Source of the DNA: Isoetes taiwanensis
Lineage: Eukaryota > Streptophyta > Lycopodiopsida > Isoetales > Isoetaceae
DNA: 64,000 nucleotides
Direction: 5' to 3'
Assembly: GCA_021234155.1 (NCBI GenBank)
Contig: JAJEKV010000019.1
Coordinates: 19,655,359-19,719,358 of the forward strand
Part shown: positions 1 to 11,729 of the stretch, one piece after another
Position numbering within the stretch: position 1 is the stretch's first letter
Layout: each line of letters starts with the position of its first letter
Translations under genes and position numbers: made by a program
Notes under the pieces: generated by a model
The model's input: the letters and a program-made list of their open reading frames with translations, nothing else
What the model was told of the DNA's origin: nothing
The model's database searches: none

Positions 1-940
1 AAACCTTAGTGTCAAGCGTCACCAGAACTACCCTGCAGAAAAGGGCCATTATTATGTGTGTCTTTTTAACATAATTGTAATTGTTATGCCCTGCAACTCT
101 TGAAATGTCTATAGGTTGTTCCAACATGTGTGGGGACCATGTATTAACTTTCCTTTTAGGTTCAAGAACCGACCAATTTACATGGCAATAAATAAGCTAA
201 TGGTTCGCTTGATATGATTCACATCCAGAGTTACGATTGTCCCTTCTCCCCAAGTTAAATGCGGATTAAATCTTAAACTCAACCTGGTCAATCAAATAGT
301 CAACTATATACAAAACCCCTATACAATTGATCAAGAGCACTTGTGGATAGGCTTGTAGCGGCACCTTAAAGGTGTGTAGAATAAGGTCTGTCTAAATTTA
401 TGAAACTGATTATAGAAATATGGTAGGGGTATGGCTGAATTTAGATAATTTATTGTACAAATATAGTAGGGGATTTGGAGGAATTTATAGAACTCAGTGT
501 ACATATATGGTAGGGAGTGTACCTAGAGTTTCTAAAATTTTCCTATTAAGGGGATATTTTCTAGTATTTTAACCATATAAGGACCTTTTTCTTTAACCCT
601 GTGCATGCACATGCCCTATAGACTATACATTAGCTACATCCTCCAGGGCGAAGACCTGATTCCTATTGCAACTCTTAGCAATTTTGGTACTCTTACAAGG
701 ATGTATGCATGTATGTAATGTTGCATAGAGAGATATGAGAGGGACATGAATTGTACGAATAATGCATGTAAGTTTTAAGCAAATTGCCATGCTATCACCT
801 TAAGAAATGAAATGTAACAGGCCGTTGGAATGGTCAGATAAGGTATTGATCTTACATGAACACCAACCGCATCCTAAAAATTTTACTTTCTTCTGCATCT
901 TGAAATGTGTCCATCAACAAATTAATGAGGTTGGGCTTCA
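1..940. other. AT-rich sequence without a recognisable gene
   Basis: Only short open frames without family resemblance occur here, and I see no splice-site-bounded exons, terminal repeats or RNA gene. Treated as intergenic or decayed repeat DNA. Confidence 0.5.
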
Positions 941-1024
941 ATTTGACATTGTTGTGAGCCTTGCTTGAAGAGCTTCGAAAGAATTTGACATTGTTGTGGG
1001 CCTTGCTTGAAGGGCTTTGAAAGA
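941..1024. repeat. Two tandem copies of a 42-bp unit
   Basis: Units 941-982 and 983-1024 both begin ATTTGACATTGTTGTG and differ at only a few positions. The unit length is a multiple of three, so the minus-strand frame reads a repeated SSSKAHNNVK-like peptide, but there is no other sign of coding. Confidence 0.75.
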
Positions 1025-1372
1025 ATGCAGACAAAGAAATGAAAATGAAAATGAAATTAAATTAGCAATTTATGAAAGCATGTGCTTATTTAAAACACAT
1101 AGTGGTCCTCAAATGCTTTTGAAATGATCATTAGCATTCCCTTAAAAGTAGCATCTCCCTCATATTTGTTTGAAAACACCAAGGACAAGCCTAACAACTA
1201 TAAAAATGGGGTTAAGTATAATCAAATCATTGTAACATGTTTCGCATATAGATCATTTCTTATCCTTAGAGTGGTATCTATGCCTTGTTTTCATGGGAAA
1301 AAAAAATGGGAGTCTCTAATCCATGACAATTCACTTACGTTAAGATTATTATAATTTCCTTTGACCAGTTTT

Positions 1373-1966
1373 CACTTTGGCCCAAGTGAAAACTGGTCAT
1401 TATCATGCACACATAAATTCCACCTTGGCACCAGGGCCCCAAGCTTATTTGCTTGCTTCATTGTCTAGGAAAAAGCTTGTAGCTATTGCATCAATTCGCA
1501 CGGGGTCCCACAGGCTACGGATTGAGACAGGTAGATGGGAGCGGCCGCAATTGCCGCGAGAAGCGAGACTATGTGCCTGTTGCCAGTTACAGGTTATTGA
1601 AGATGAAAGCCATACTCTTCTGAGTTGCCCTGCTTTTGAGATAGTCCGGAATCATTTCTTGACCTTAGCATTCCATTCCACGCTTCCACAACTTCTCAGA
1701 GCACCATCTGTGCATGACTTGGCATTATACATACTTGAGGTTCTAGATAAACGTCTGCAATTACTGAGCCCCCAGTAGTTATTATCTCTGTTTGTCTAGT
1801 ATCATCATTACTGCAAAGGTTTTTCCCTTGAAAACCTTTCGAGGCAGGGGTTTTTTAATCCTAGTAGTAATGATTGTACTAGCCCATTGTATGGGTCCCA
1901 TGACCTATTGGTCTCCGTGGACGTTAAAAAAACTATTCTATTCTATTCTATTATATTCTATTCCTA
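1373..1966 (+). mobile_element. 5'-truncated non-LTR retrotransposon, 3' end only
   Basis: The sequence matches the last 590 bp of the longer copy ending near 36605. It keeps the C-terminal part of the reverse-transcriptase polyprotein (1377-1778), with a zinc-knuckle-like CACC...EDESHTLLSC pattern typical of the region after the RT domain. The 3' end has the short hairpin GACC-TATT-GGTC (1902-1913), the box GACGTTAA, and a degenerate (TTCTA)n tail to about 1966. Truncation begins at the ACTTTGGCCC shared with the long copy at 36017. No clear target-site duplication is visible. Dead copy. Confidence 0.8.
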
Positions 1967-1979
1967 TATTTAAATAATA

Positions 1980-3220
1980 AAACATGGTCCATTTGTTTTT
2001 AATAAGGAGGATGATATGGCCATGTGCATTATCACGTGAGGTTTAATTAATGTACAAGATATTGCATACACGAGATGGGGCATGATAGGTAAATGTGCAA
2101 TCTAAAAACAAAAGAAATCAAAATGGAGCAAAATAAACCCCCTTTTAAATCATTAATAAGCCTCAACATAAAGCAAACAACAAAAAAACATGAAAACATA
2201 CTCTCGTGCCCCCGGAGGGCAACCCTCCGTGCACGAATGCTTTGTATTGCAGTTTGAAGCACTGTTATAGGAAAACCCTCCAGCAACTACAGGGCAAGCT
2301 TGGAAACTAAGATTTACAACACCTACAGTTTTCTTTCAAGAAAAATTTGTAAATACTTCCTCCACACAATAACCAATCCTGACAACACTGCTATTATAAT
2401 TACTAGTAACCTACCAACAATATGTTTTTACACTGAAACCTCAGAGTCCATGTGTCCAGCTGGATCCTAGTCCAAGAGGAGCTCAACATCTAAGGAGGAG
2501 TTATTAATGCAAATGGCTACCATCACCTTCGCAAAATGTCAATGTCTTAAAATAGCAACTTTGATTGATTGTAAAAACATGACTTTCAAGTATGATTTAA
2601 GCCATTTCACCCTCCGGCCATGGAGGGCAACCCTTCGTGCGCAGCACCTTGTTTACAAGTGGTAGTTTAGAATGTTATGTCTTCTATGAAGATAGGCACT
2701 CAATTTGCAAATAACGGTATAGCATATGATTTCCAATGTAAGTAGAAGAACATGTTGTACATTGTCCCAAGGCAATGATGCAATAAGGTTTGTCAATGCA
2801 ATTTAAGATCCTAATTTGAGGGTTTTTCTTCATTTTGTGAGGATCTCAAATAAAGCTAGGACGTTGAGCCTCTAAATGAGGAAAGATTCCAAGACACACA
2901 TTTAACATTTTGCAAAGGATTAATTAATACTAGGTTTAAATATTGCCGCTTATAGTCTTGTCCTTCTTCAGTCTTCAATTTATTGCAAGCCTTATCCACT
3001 ACGTCATAATGTTATTTTATTCTCATATAAACGCTTCACAATGAGACACATGCCGAACCTGCAAAGTCACTTGGGCACATTCCTAACGTGGGGTTAGGTC
3101 GGTAATCTCACTTGGGCACATTTCTAAGGTGGGGTTAGGTAAACGTTTTTCCTATGCCACATATGAAGGGTCTCATCAAGAACATTAAGTAAAATTGGAA
3201 AGTTCCAAGTGAAGTTGTAC
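1980..3220. other. Intergenic, small hairpins only
   Basis: No supported gene. Two related GC-rich snippets stand out from the AT-rich background: GGAGGGCAACCCTCC, a 6-bp stem with a 3-nt loop at 2214-2228, and a variant around 2612-2645 (GGAGGGCAACCCTTCGTGCG). Their function is unknown. Confidence 0.4.
3067..3148. repeat. 41-bp tandem repeat, two copies
   Basis: Units starting TCACTTGGGCACAT at 3067 and 3108 both run into CTAA.GTGGGGTTAGGT. No coding signal. Confidence 0.7.
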
Positions 3221-3489
3221 ATTTAGAATAGAATAGAATAGAATAGAATATGATTTTATCGTCCACGGAGACCAACTGGCCTATGGGACCCAAGTACAAA
3301 GAGAGAGCAAAGCGTGGTGCGATTACTACCGTGATTAAAAACCCCCACCAAGGGTTTTGGGGAAAAACGCGTTAGTAGCAATAAGGATCTTGACATATTG
3401 CACCGCAGCTTATATACATAATCACAAGTACTGGTGAGGTTAATGTCTGGACGGACGGGGGCATAACCGAAGTCCGCCAGATCCATCAC

Positions 3490-5337
3490 CTCCCGAGGTA
3501 CGATCCCAACAAACCCTCACGAGGCCGTGCTCAATAGCTCATGCAAGGCCCGATGGGGCACAACTAACCGAGCATACCGAGCCCGGATATGCTTTGGTAC
3601 GCCGACACAGCACGAGGGTGTGACTTTCATCCTCAATGGCTCGCTGGCCAAAGACGACAGGACTCGTCCTCGCTACGGCTCCCGAATCCATCTCGGCTGT
3701 CTCAATGCGGAGGTGGTGTGCACCTATCGCGAATGGAAGCAATTACTCTGCGCTTTTCATGGGTAGATGGGTGCGCAGGTAGTGGTGTGGGGCCCTCGTG
3801 AGCATGGGATTAACCTGCTTGTCGATAATTTGCCACCTTGACATGTGACCGGGGCCTCTGATCCCAAAGCTTGGCCATGAAGCAAGCATCCAAATCTTTG
3901 CTTCAAGGCGTAGCGTTCCTTCGGTGTATGCACTTGGTCCACATCACGTGTGCTGCACATTCCATAGCGAGAACCATCGGGGCTTGCTTGTCTTTCCAAA
4001 GAGGGCTTTGAGTCGCCAAGGGCCCATCGCCACTGCCAAAGCAAGGTTGGGCAGCCGGGCTTCATCCATAGCCACCACCTTCTGGAAGTAAATAATGTGA
4101 CGTTCAGTAGCAGCCCTCTCAGAATGGAAGGAAGCCTGTCTCCTGGAGCAAGATCTGATATGGGACCGTGGATTTCACTCCCAGTGCCCGGGCCAAGAAG
4201 GCCTTCTGTACCTGCTCTAGATCATTCCAAGTGGTGAGGGATATCACTGGCCCCCACACTTCTGCCCCATAGAGGAGGACCGGTTCAACCAAGGCCCTGA
4301 ACAAGTGTGCCTGGTGACCCCATGCATCTGACTATGCCTTGTATTTGTTGTTTTGCATTGCATACATGGCTTTCCGCCTGCAAAGTGACCCGTAACCTGA
4401 TGGATGCATCCCAGTGTGTGGTAGTAGAAAACTCAATGCCCAAATACTTATAAGACTGAGCCACCTCCACTACCTGCCCCTGGTAAGTGAATGAGGGAAG
4501 GCGTGGGTGCCGGGATGATGGGACCAGCAGCACCCTTGTCTTGGCCAAGTTAACTCTCATGTCAGTGAATTGGCAGAAAGTGTCCAAAGCATCCAGGTGG
4601 CGTTGCATGTCCTCACGGGGTATATCGCGGCGCAGTCAACATCATCGGCATATATGAGTTGCCGGATTATGTGGTGCATCAACTGAGGGCCTCCCCTCCC
4701 GTGCTCAGCTAGCTATTCTTCTAGTTGGTCAATGTACAAGCCGAAGAGCGTCGGGGATAGAGGGCAGCCCTGGCGCACCCCAGGCTCCCCGACAAGTGAG
4801 ACGACCGAGCAAGTCTCAGATAGTTCAGTATATAGCATTCTCGCAAGTCAATGGGGGTCCCTAGTCGTCTCAATCTGTCCCCACAACTTATCCCGAGGCA
4901 TCGTGTCAAAAAGCCTTTAAAAAATCCACAAAGCAACAGACAGATTCTCGGCGTTGATTCCGGCTATCATCTACGAAAGTGTTCGCAGAGTGAAGATATG
5001 GTCAATAGTAGAATGCCTGGGGGCGGAAGCCTGCTGCGTGAGAGCCCGCACTTCTCCATCCTCTGCCCAAAGTGTCGGGCCGCGCTCAAGAATCCCAAGC
5101 AACTTGGCAAAGACGAACCCGACCATAATGGTACGATAGTTGGTCGGGCTGTGGGGGTCCCCTCGCTTTGTATATGGGCACAACTCTACCGGTAGTCCAA
5201 AGTCGGGGGGGAAGCCTTCTTGCAATGCCCTGTTGAAGAGTCCTGTGAGAACCGGCACCATTGGGGGCCCGGCCCACTTGAGAAGCTCTACCATCCAAAT
5301 CTGCTGCCTTTCCATTAGCGAGGCATTGCAGGCCCAT
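3490..5337 (-). pseudogene. Reverse transcriptase and C-terminal region of the 3.2-8.5 kb non-LTR element
   Basis: Frameshifted pieces line up with a non-LTR RT. There is a leading segment with NGKAADLDG and FNRALQEGFPP (5337-5200), a PTNYRTIMV block, and QQASAPRHSTIDHIFTLRTL (near 4990). A further frame gives VRQGCPLSPTLFGLYID (around 4770) and LIYADDV (4640-4657), the YADD catalytic box, intact here. Downstream come VNLAKTRVLL and YKYLGIEF (4608-4285), and LYGAEVWGP (around 4250), a typical thumb/connection sequence. The terminal region around 3540-3740 carries AIEDESHTLVLC. No RNase H domain is seen. There are several frameshifts, so no functional product. Confidence 0.8.
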
Positions 5338-5941
5338 TATGACATCCCCTTCAAGAATGACCGATTGCTAGGCCCGCCCTCATGGAAGATGCCGGTGCCC
5401 GGCTTCCCATTGGGTCATCACAATTTCTTGCAAGTATCTCACCCATTGTTCCTGGTAATATTTCACGGGTGGTGTAAGCGGGCTTACTCAAGACCTTTCT
5501 CGAGGAAGGCCCTAGGGTGGCGGTCTAGTAGACCAAACATCTCATTCTTTGGTGGTGCTCACTTAAGGTACACGCTTTCTTGGTCTTGAGGAAGGAGCGG
5601 TATTGACGGGACGGGCTGGCTTGGGAATGGTGGGGTCCAAAGACTTGGTGGAGCCATCGTTTCAACTCCCGACATTAGGCATCGAACCCGGTGATTAAGA
5701 GGGGAAGGTGGTTGCAGCCCCGTGGATCGTCCGAGCGGCCTCTCCCAAAGCATCCGTCCCCTACCCTCGGAGAAGAGCCGGTTCACCGGGCCGTCGGCCG
5801 TTGAAGTGTGGGGAGCTGCGGCACTCCGGCAGCTCATGCTCAAGCATCCTCGCATAGACCGCCACATGATCATAGTCCGGGCGCTTAACCGCGTGGTACA
5901 TGGGGTGTTGGGGCAATGGGTGCTTTCGGTTGGCTGCCAAT

Positions 5942-6939
5942 CTATCCTGCAAAACGAGGGCTGATGGTGGAGTCTACTTCCTCGTCAGGCCACTGTCCCC
6001 CCAAATCAAGCGAGTGATCAAGTGTAGGCATTGCTCGTCTCGCTAGCACGTAATCCACCACACCGGTGCCGCCCCTGGTTCTCCGTCTACAAGTGAAGCT
6101 GGGAGGGCGGCCAGCGTGCCAGCCCATTGCAAATGACCAGTCAAAGATCTTGCCCGAATAGCGGCGCCGCCGGCCATACCGTGTCACCTGGCTGTCATCT
6201 GACGCCCTTGGCCAAACCATCTCTGCGGGGTCCATTTGCAACACATCCTCAGCTAGAGGTGCGAATTTTGGGATCTGCTCTGCCCCTGTGCGCGCATTGA
6301 AATCTCCAAGCAACATGACCTTGCCCAATTGTCTGTACTGCTATATGTCATCATATAGATCGACATAGGGCTCTGCTTTATCCACATCCAAGTGCGTGTG
6401 GTAAAAGTTGCTCTCAGCATGTGGGAAGTAGCAAGCCGCCACAAAGAGAGGGCTGCCATCGCTGTTCTGCACTCGTACCCACAGGTATCTGTTGTGCCTA
6501 TCTGCCTTGCACAGGGAGACCGATTGGGCCAAAGGTCGCCCTGGGTAGTAACACGCAATTCCTCCGTGTCCTCGTTTCGGTGCACTCATTGAAGACGGAG
6601 TAGCTGGTATCCCGCAAATCGGTAGCTCGTGACCCGATGTTCCCATGTTTCCATGAGGAAGATAAGGTCCATGTCCATGGCGGCGGAATTGAGATCGTCC
6701 CCTTCTACGCCAAAAGCCACGGCAATTCCGGGATACCACGCCGAGGCACGATCCCTATTTAGTGGCATGCATCGCCACTTCAGGTCCGTGGTAGTGGTGG
6801 TCCCGTGGGGAGGCGGAAGATGTGGATGCATGTGCGGGGGGGCCCCTCGGGGGACTCGAGGGGCGGAGTGCCTGCATCCCCTGTTTGGTGCTGAATTCCC
6901 CGCATCCTTCCCCGGACCAGCCCCCGGCCGCCCCTCCAT
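5942..6939 (-). pseudogene. AP-type endonuclease domain of the non-LTR element
   Basis: Three overlapping minus-strand frames together carry endonuclease hallmarks in order: DLIFLMETW (around 6650), GGIACYYPGRP, a CYFPHAESNFYHTHL block (around 6420), LLGDFNART (around 6300, the catalytic GDFN motif) and TGVVDYVLARR (around 6060). This is the exonuclease/endonuclease/phosphatase fold used for target-primed reverse transcription. At least two frameshifts separate the pieces. The plus-strand relative at 33.5 kb retains only the last part of this domain. Confidence 0.78.
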
Positions 6940-8270
6940 GTCTGCGGCAGTCCACGACTTTTGGCCAGCTCACGCCTGGGTCTCTTGCCGCTTGCTTTGG
7001 GTCAAGTCCTGGGTCAACGTCTGAGCCGTCCCCTTCAATTTCCGGCCCGGACGCGGGATGGCCACCCGCTCGGCACGCTCTCAAGCGTGAAGATGACCAC
7101 CCGGGGCGCCGTCGGTACCAATTCCATGACGACTTCGCCTTTCCAATGGTCACAGTCTTTGGAAACATCATCCCGTCCAAAGATCTGTGGTCCGGAGTCG
7201 AAGTGAGATGTTCTCCCGACTCCTCCGTCGGGCCTCGCACTACCACATTGCGGCTCCTGGCGTCTCGTTCACGGAGTTCGGAGGGGCCGTGCAGTGTTGG
7301 TTGAGGTGGGTGAGGCATAGGCATGGCCGGCGCAGGTGGTGGCGGCCCGGCATGATCTCGATGTGTCCGCAGCCGGGTGTTGCAGGTTGATGCCACGTAG
7401 GTTGGTGGGTTCAGGGGTTGGTGTGTTCTTTCTTTGTGGTTTTACGTTCTCCGGATGCGGAGCTCAGCTCTTGCGGGGCGTTGTCATGTCTTGCCATCTC
7501 CCCAAGGTGCAATGGCGAGTTGCTCATGTGCCTGCGGCCGAGGGCCCTTGCCTTGGCGGGCAACGGCGCCCGGCTCATGTAGCTCCCCGATCTCGTGCTA
7601 AATCCTTACTCGAAGGCGCTCGGTTACTTTGGCTAGCTTCCAAAGCGACTGGACTCCTTGTCTCCGCCGCTATGGCGGCCTCGCCCAACCTCGGCGAGGA
7701 GGGCGGCTCAGGTCCTTCGTCGCCGTGGCCTTAGCCTCCTCAACCTCGGCACGGATCCGAGAGCGGGGTTCGAGTGTCTCTGCTCTACCGGTTCACATCC
7801 TGCGTCCGGCTTCCATAGCTGCCAACCACGGTGTCTACACCCCCTCATATCTGCAAGCTCCTGGCTGGTATTGCCGTCATCCAAATTGTAGCAAGTGGAT
7901 GCTATCATATGCCTGCGTCGTGCGTGATCCTCCAATTACGTGGATTCGTTTTTTCGCACCAAGCTGCTGCGCAACATCCGAGATGTTATGTTCTCCACCT
8001 CGCGGGGAGGCCTGCAAGGCGTGCACTGTTGGCCTCAACCCTCGCTTTGGATGCGGCTCCAAGGTTCGGTGGCGGATTGCACAGTGTGGCCCTTTGTCGG
8101 TCCGGGGCCTTGGCTCGGGCCTCCCTCTTCATGGAAGACATCTCTCCCTCTGCCCGGGCCTCTTCCTTGGCGGCCCCGGCTTCATGGTCTTCCCGAGGAG
8201 GGCTCACTGCGTGGGGTCAACCGGTGGTTGGTGTGTTTGGGCCTTCCCAGGATGGGTTGGTGTGGTCTGA
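6755..8270 (-). pseudogene. Possible ORF1 (gag-like) region of the non-LTR element
   Basis: A 213-codon frame at 7396-6755 is rich in Pro, Ala, Arg and Gly, and another at 8207-7986 is rich in Glu, Lys and Ala (AAKEEARAE, MKREARAK), suggestive of a basic or coiled-coil ORF1. No zinc knuckle or RRM could be recognised. The strong GC bias opens long frames on both strands, so the frames themselves are weak evidence; position upstream of the endonuclease is the main argument. Confidence 0.4.
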
Positions 8271-8610
8271 GGTAGCTCACCAACCAAGTGTGGGTCCACA
8301 CACGGGGTTGTGTCCGTGGCCATGACTTGGGGTATGACTTGGGCCACGACAGGTCAAACAGGGTTGTAGGTAGGCTATAGCAGGGGCTTATCAGGTCTGG
8401 CAGGGCTAGGCAGACCGCGTGGCGGTGGCTGCACCCGCTAGGCAAGGCCAAGAGGCAGTTGGTTGGGCTATAGCAATGTCAGGTAGATGTTGGAGCCTAG
8501 CTGGACATTAATTTGTATGCTCTGACTGCCCAAATTAGGGTTGGGAGCAAAGGGGCTGAAAGGGGGCAAAAAAAGGAAAGTGACTAATAGACTCCTGGAT
8601 ATCTGGTGTG

Positions 8611-9545
8611 TACCGGCTGCCACAAACACCCTAGCACAAAGCCCGGAAAAGTGCAGATTTGAGCACTGGAACAAAGACAAGCATGCAGATATCATACACC
8701 GTTGGAAAGCTCTCTAAACCAGCTTTCCAACAAGCCCAAGCATATGAAAATCTGACACCGGATGTGAGAGATATCTGATCCGGTCGAAGTGTCTACCGGC
8801 TGCCACATAAAACCCTAGCACACAGCCCGGAAAAGTGCCAATTTGAGCACAGAAACAAAGCCAAGCATGCAGGTACCATACACCGTTGGAAAGATCTCTG
8901 AACCAGCTTTCCAATAAGCCCAAGCACATGAAAATCTAACACCGGATGTGAGAGATATGACCGATCAAAATTTTGCCGCAAGACGAGACCAATCGAATAC
9001 TTACTAAAACATACGCCAATCCCTATATTGGTGTCGGACTTTCATCAACAACACCATCAGGAACTAGGGTATGAATTAGTAAAACATTCTCGTAACCTTC
9101 AATAAGAGTACAATGCACACCTTTCAACACCGCGTGGCCAAGGCCAACAACGGCATCAGACAAGGGCTATACTTCTCAAAGAAGGAAGAAGAAGGGCTGC
9201 CACAAAAACCCTAGCACACAGCCCGGAAAAGTGCAGATTTGAGCACTGAAACAAAGACAAGCATGCAGGTATCATACATCGTTGGAAAGCTCTCTGAACC
9301 AGCTTTCCAATAAGCCCAAGCACATGAAAATCTGACACCGGATGTGAGAGATACAGTCCGTGGAAGTGTCTACCAGTTGCCACAGAAACCCTAGGACACA
9401 GCCCGGAAAAGTGCCAATTTGAGCACAGAAACAAAGCCAAGCATGCAGGTACCATACACCGTTGGAAAGATATCTGAACCAGCTTTTCAATAAGCCCAAG
9501 CACATGAAAATCTGACACCGGATGTGAGAGATATGACCGATCAAA
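8611..9545. repeat. Four copies of a ~180-bp repeat in two tandem pairs
   Basis: Copies start near 8611, 8793, 9191 and 9371. Each runs from CTGCCACA..ACCCTAG.ACA.AGCCCGG through AAGCATGCAG.TA.CATAC and GTTGGAAAG to CACCGGATGTGAGAGATA. The spacing is 182 bp within the first pair and 180 bp within the second, with a ~220-bp unrelated spacer between pairs. The minus-strand frames ISHIRCQIFMCLGL and similar are repeats of translated noncoding DNA. Likely a decayed element or small satellite. Confidence 0.8.
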
Positions 9546-9549
9546 ATTC

Positions 9550-11725
9550 TGTGTGCCTCTCGCGTCAAATGTAGAATCTTTAGCATGGAATAAATTACTA
9601 TATTTTAGTGTAGCCAAAACAGGTTTAGCTAAACTATCTTCAAATTGGGGCTACAAGTTTCTAACACTTGGCTAAACTAAATGGTTTTCCTCCATTGCAG
9701 TTTCTTGCTTTTGGCTAAACTTTCACAAAATAGAGAGGCAAATATTAGCCATTGGCAAAGATATTGAATTTATTGTAAATACATAAATCAAGAAACAAAC
9801 ATACATGAACATGTTCAAAAACCTAAAAAAAAAAGAGTACATTATTCCTTTTCCTTTAATGCTTCAATTTTGTACTTGGAACAAGAAAGAAAGTAGAAAA
9901 AAAAAGAAAAATATAAACCCTATTTGAAATTTCTTAAAGTTGGTACATATATTGGTGTTCGATTCTGGGCTAATCTATCAATTTTTCCAAGCCCATTCTA
10001 TCTTAGGTTTAGCTAATTGATGTCCTGGTGAATATGTTCGGAGGTAAAGGTTTGGCTATTCAACCTAAAAGCTCACTTGGGCAGCAAAACAACTGGGCCA
10101 AAATTTCCTTATCTGGGGGCATTTTTTCCATTTACTTTAGCCATTTTTCTTGGCAAAACTGCTACAAAATAGCCATTTGGCTAACCTTAGCCATTATTTT
10201 ATTCCATGATCTTTATTGGGAGATTGTGGCTACAGATGCCCTATGAATGTGGTCCGAGAGCACGATCTTAAAAATGTTTTCTTATTCTCATGTGCACATT
10301 TAAGCCTTGCAATTAATCCATGGTCCAATTTTTTGGGGCACCATATTAAGTTCTCGTGTGCACCTTAATAAGGCCATTAAAAATATGTCAACAAAAATTT
10401 TTAACGGACCACAACCTCACTGAACAGTGATTTCGGCAAAGAGAAACTCCTAGATTTTGGTTGCTCCTCCTGATCGGTCCGATTGGCCTCATAGGGAATG
10501 CCGTCGTCTGATAATCGCTTTTGATTATGCCAATCAACTAAACAAATTTGTTTGATCTAATATGGATCCGTCTCTAACTTCTACCTGGCCCGTAGCACTG
10601 TTCATTCAATATTTTACCTTAAAACATTTACTGTAACATAATAGAATACTGAATGTCATCCTCTACACTTAGAACTGATGCTACCAGCTTCCCAATCAAA
10701 TTGACACAGCTATTCTTACCCAATTCAACAGAACATGTGCTGTACACTGTAAATTAACTATGATCCTTAGCATCATCTTATTTTTGGAGCAAGCACAGAA
10801 CCCTTAGAACATGTTATACTTTTAACCTGCTACTTTCTACAATTGCTTCAACAACATATAAGTACTGTGCAAACAAAGCCCTTGCACTCACCTCTCAAGT
10901 AAATGTTCTGGCAGCTATTTTGCTCTTCCAAAGCTACTGTAGATGAGCTGTTTTTCTTTTGTAATTACTGCAGATCTGTCATAAATAAATGTGCAAGCAG
11001 TTGTATCTTACCTTATCATACATGTGCGTTCTCATGTGTGTTCTATGAACTTGGAAACATGACCTTATTAATTATGTAAGCATCTATGGACCTAAATGCA
11101 ACAGGTCTGATACTAAGTAACTTAAATCGTGGAAGCAGACCAACATAGTCATACTCAATCATCCCAAATCAACATCTTTATAGTACGATGTCTACCATAA
11201 GCAGCATATGATCTGCAATACCCTAATAAAGAAAGTATGGAGACACAGTGATCTTAGAAATATGACAGCCAGAGATTTTTGAACATACAAAACTAGATGA
11301 CATCTGCTTGCATCCTTATATATACAAATACACAAACTTCACTAAAATCACTTGCCAGTGTTCAAAATGCAAAATTCTGGTTCAAACCGCCTGTCTTCAT
11401 GGGATCAAAGCAGAGCACTCAGTATTAGTTAAAGTCTGCACATTTAATCTACGCTTTAAAGTTTGCGTAGATTAATGTTCAACCTTGAGGTTCTTAGCCA
11501 TCTTAACTTATAAGAACGCGCATCAAAAGTAGCTCAGAAATGGACAACACCTACCATGAGCAGCATGCTTTAGACAAACTAGGCTTCAAACGATCTTTCG
11601 CTTCCCTTTATTCTCTGCAAAGGAACGTAAGTGGAAATATTAGAACATATAATTAATGAAAATTTAGTGTCATACATTCCGACCTTTTTGTTGCCAAAAA
11701 CTTATCAAATTGGCATTTGTCATTC
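9550..11725. other. AT-rich intergenic stretch
   Basis: No supported gene. A weak 8-bp inverted repeat (GTGGTCCG 10249-10256 / CGGACCAC 10405-10412) brackets 164 bp that contain two GTGCAC-centred segments, possibly the trace of a small element. Otherwise nothing distinctive. Confidence 0.45.
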
Positions 11726-11729
11726 CCAT

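Larger units (their letters stand above)
3224..8460 (-). mobile_element. Long GC-rich non-LTR retrotransposon (endonuclease + RT), decayed
   Basis: Reading on the minus strand, the order is an ORF1-like region (about 8.2-6.8 kb), an AP-type endonuclease (about 6.9-5.9 kb), reverse transcriptase (about 5.3-4.1 kb), a C-terminal zinc-knuckle region, then the 3' end at 3224. That end is the hairpin GGCC-AGTT-GGTC (3270-3281), the box GACGATAA and a (TTCTA)n tail. Frames are interrupted repeatedly, so the copy is inactive. It is conspicuously GC-rich compared with its flanks and with its relative at 33.5-36.6 kb. The 5' boundary is uncertain (between roughly 8330 and 8470), and I could not find a target-site duplication. 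It is not a plant L1 of the usual kind because it lacks a poly(A) tail. Confidence 0.8.

Noticed and set aside
6629-8325. Long plus-strand open frames of 130-213 codons
   Set aside because: They are antisense shadows produced by high GC content of the minus-strand non-LTR element; no family resemblance.
10028-10246. 72-codon plus-strand frame
   Set aside because: No family features, low-complexity AT-rich surroundings.
10249-10412. Candidate MITE with GTGGTCCG/CGGACCAC ends
   Set aside because: Only 8-bp arms and no target-site duplication; insufficient.
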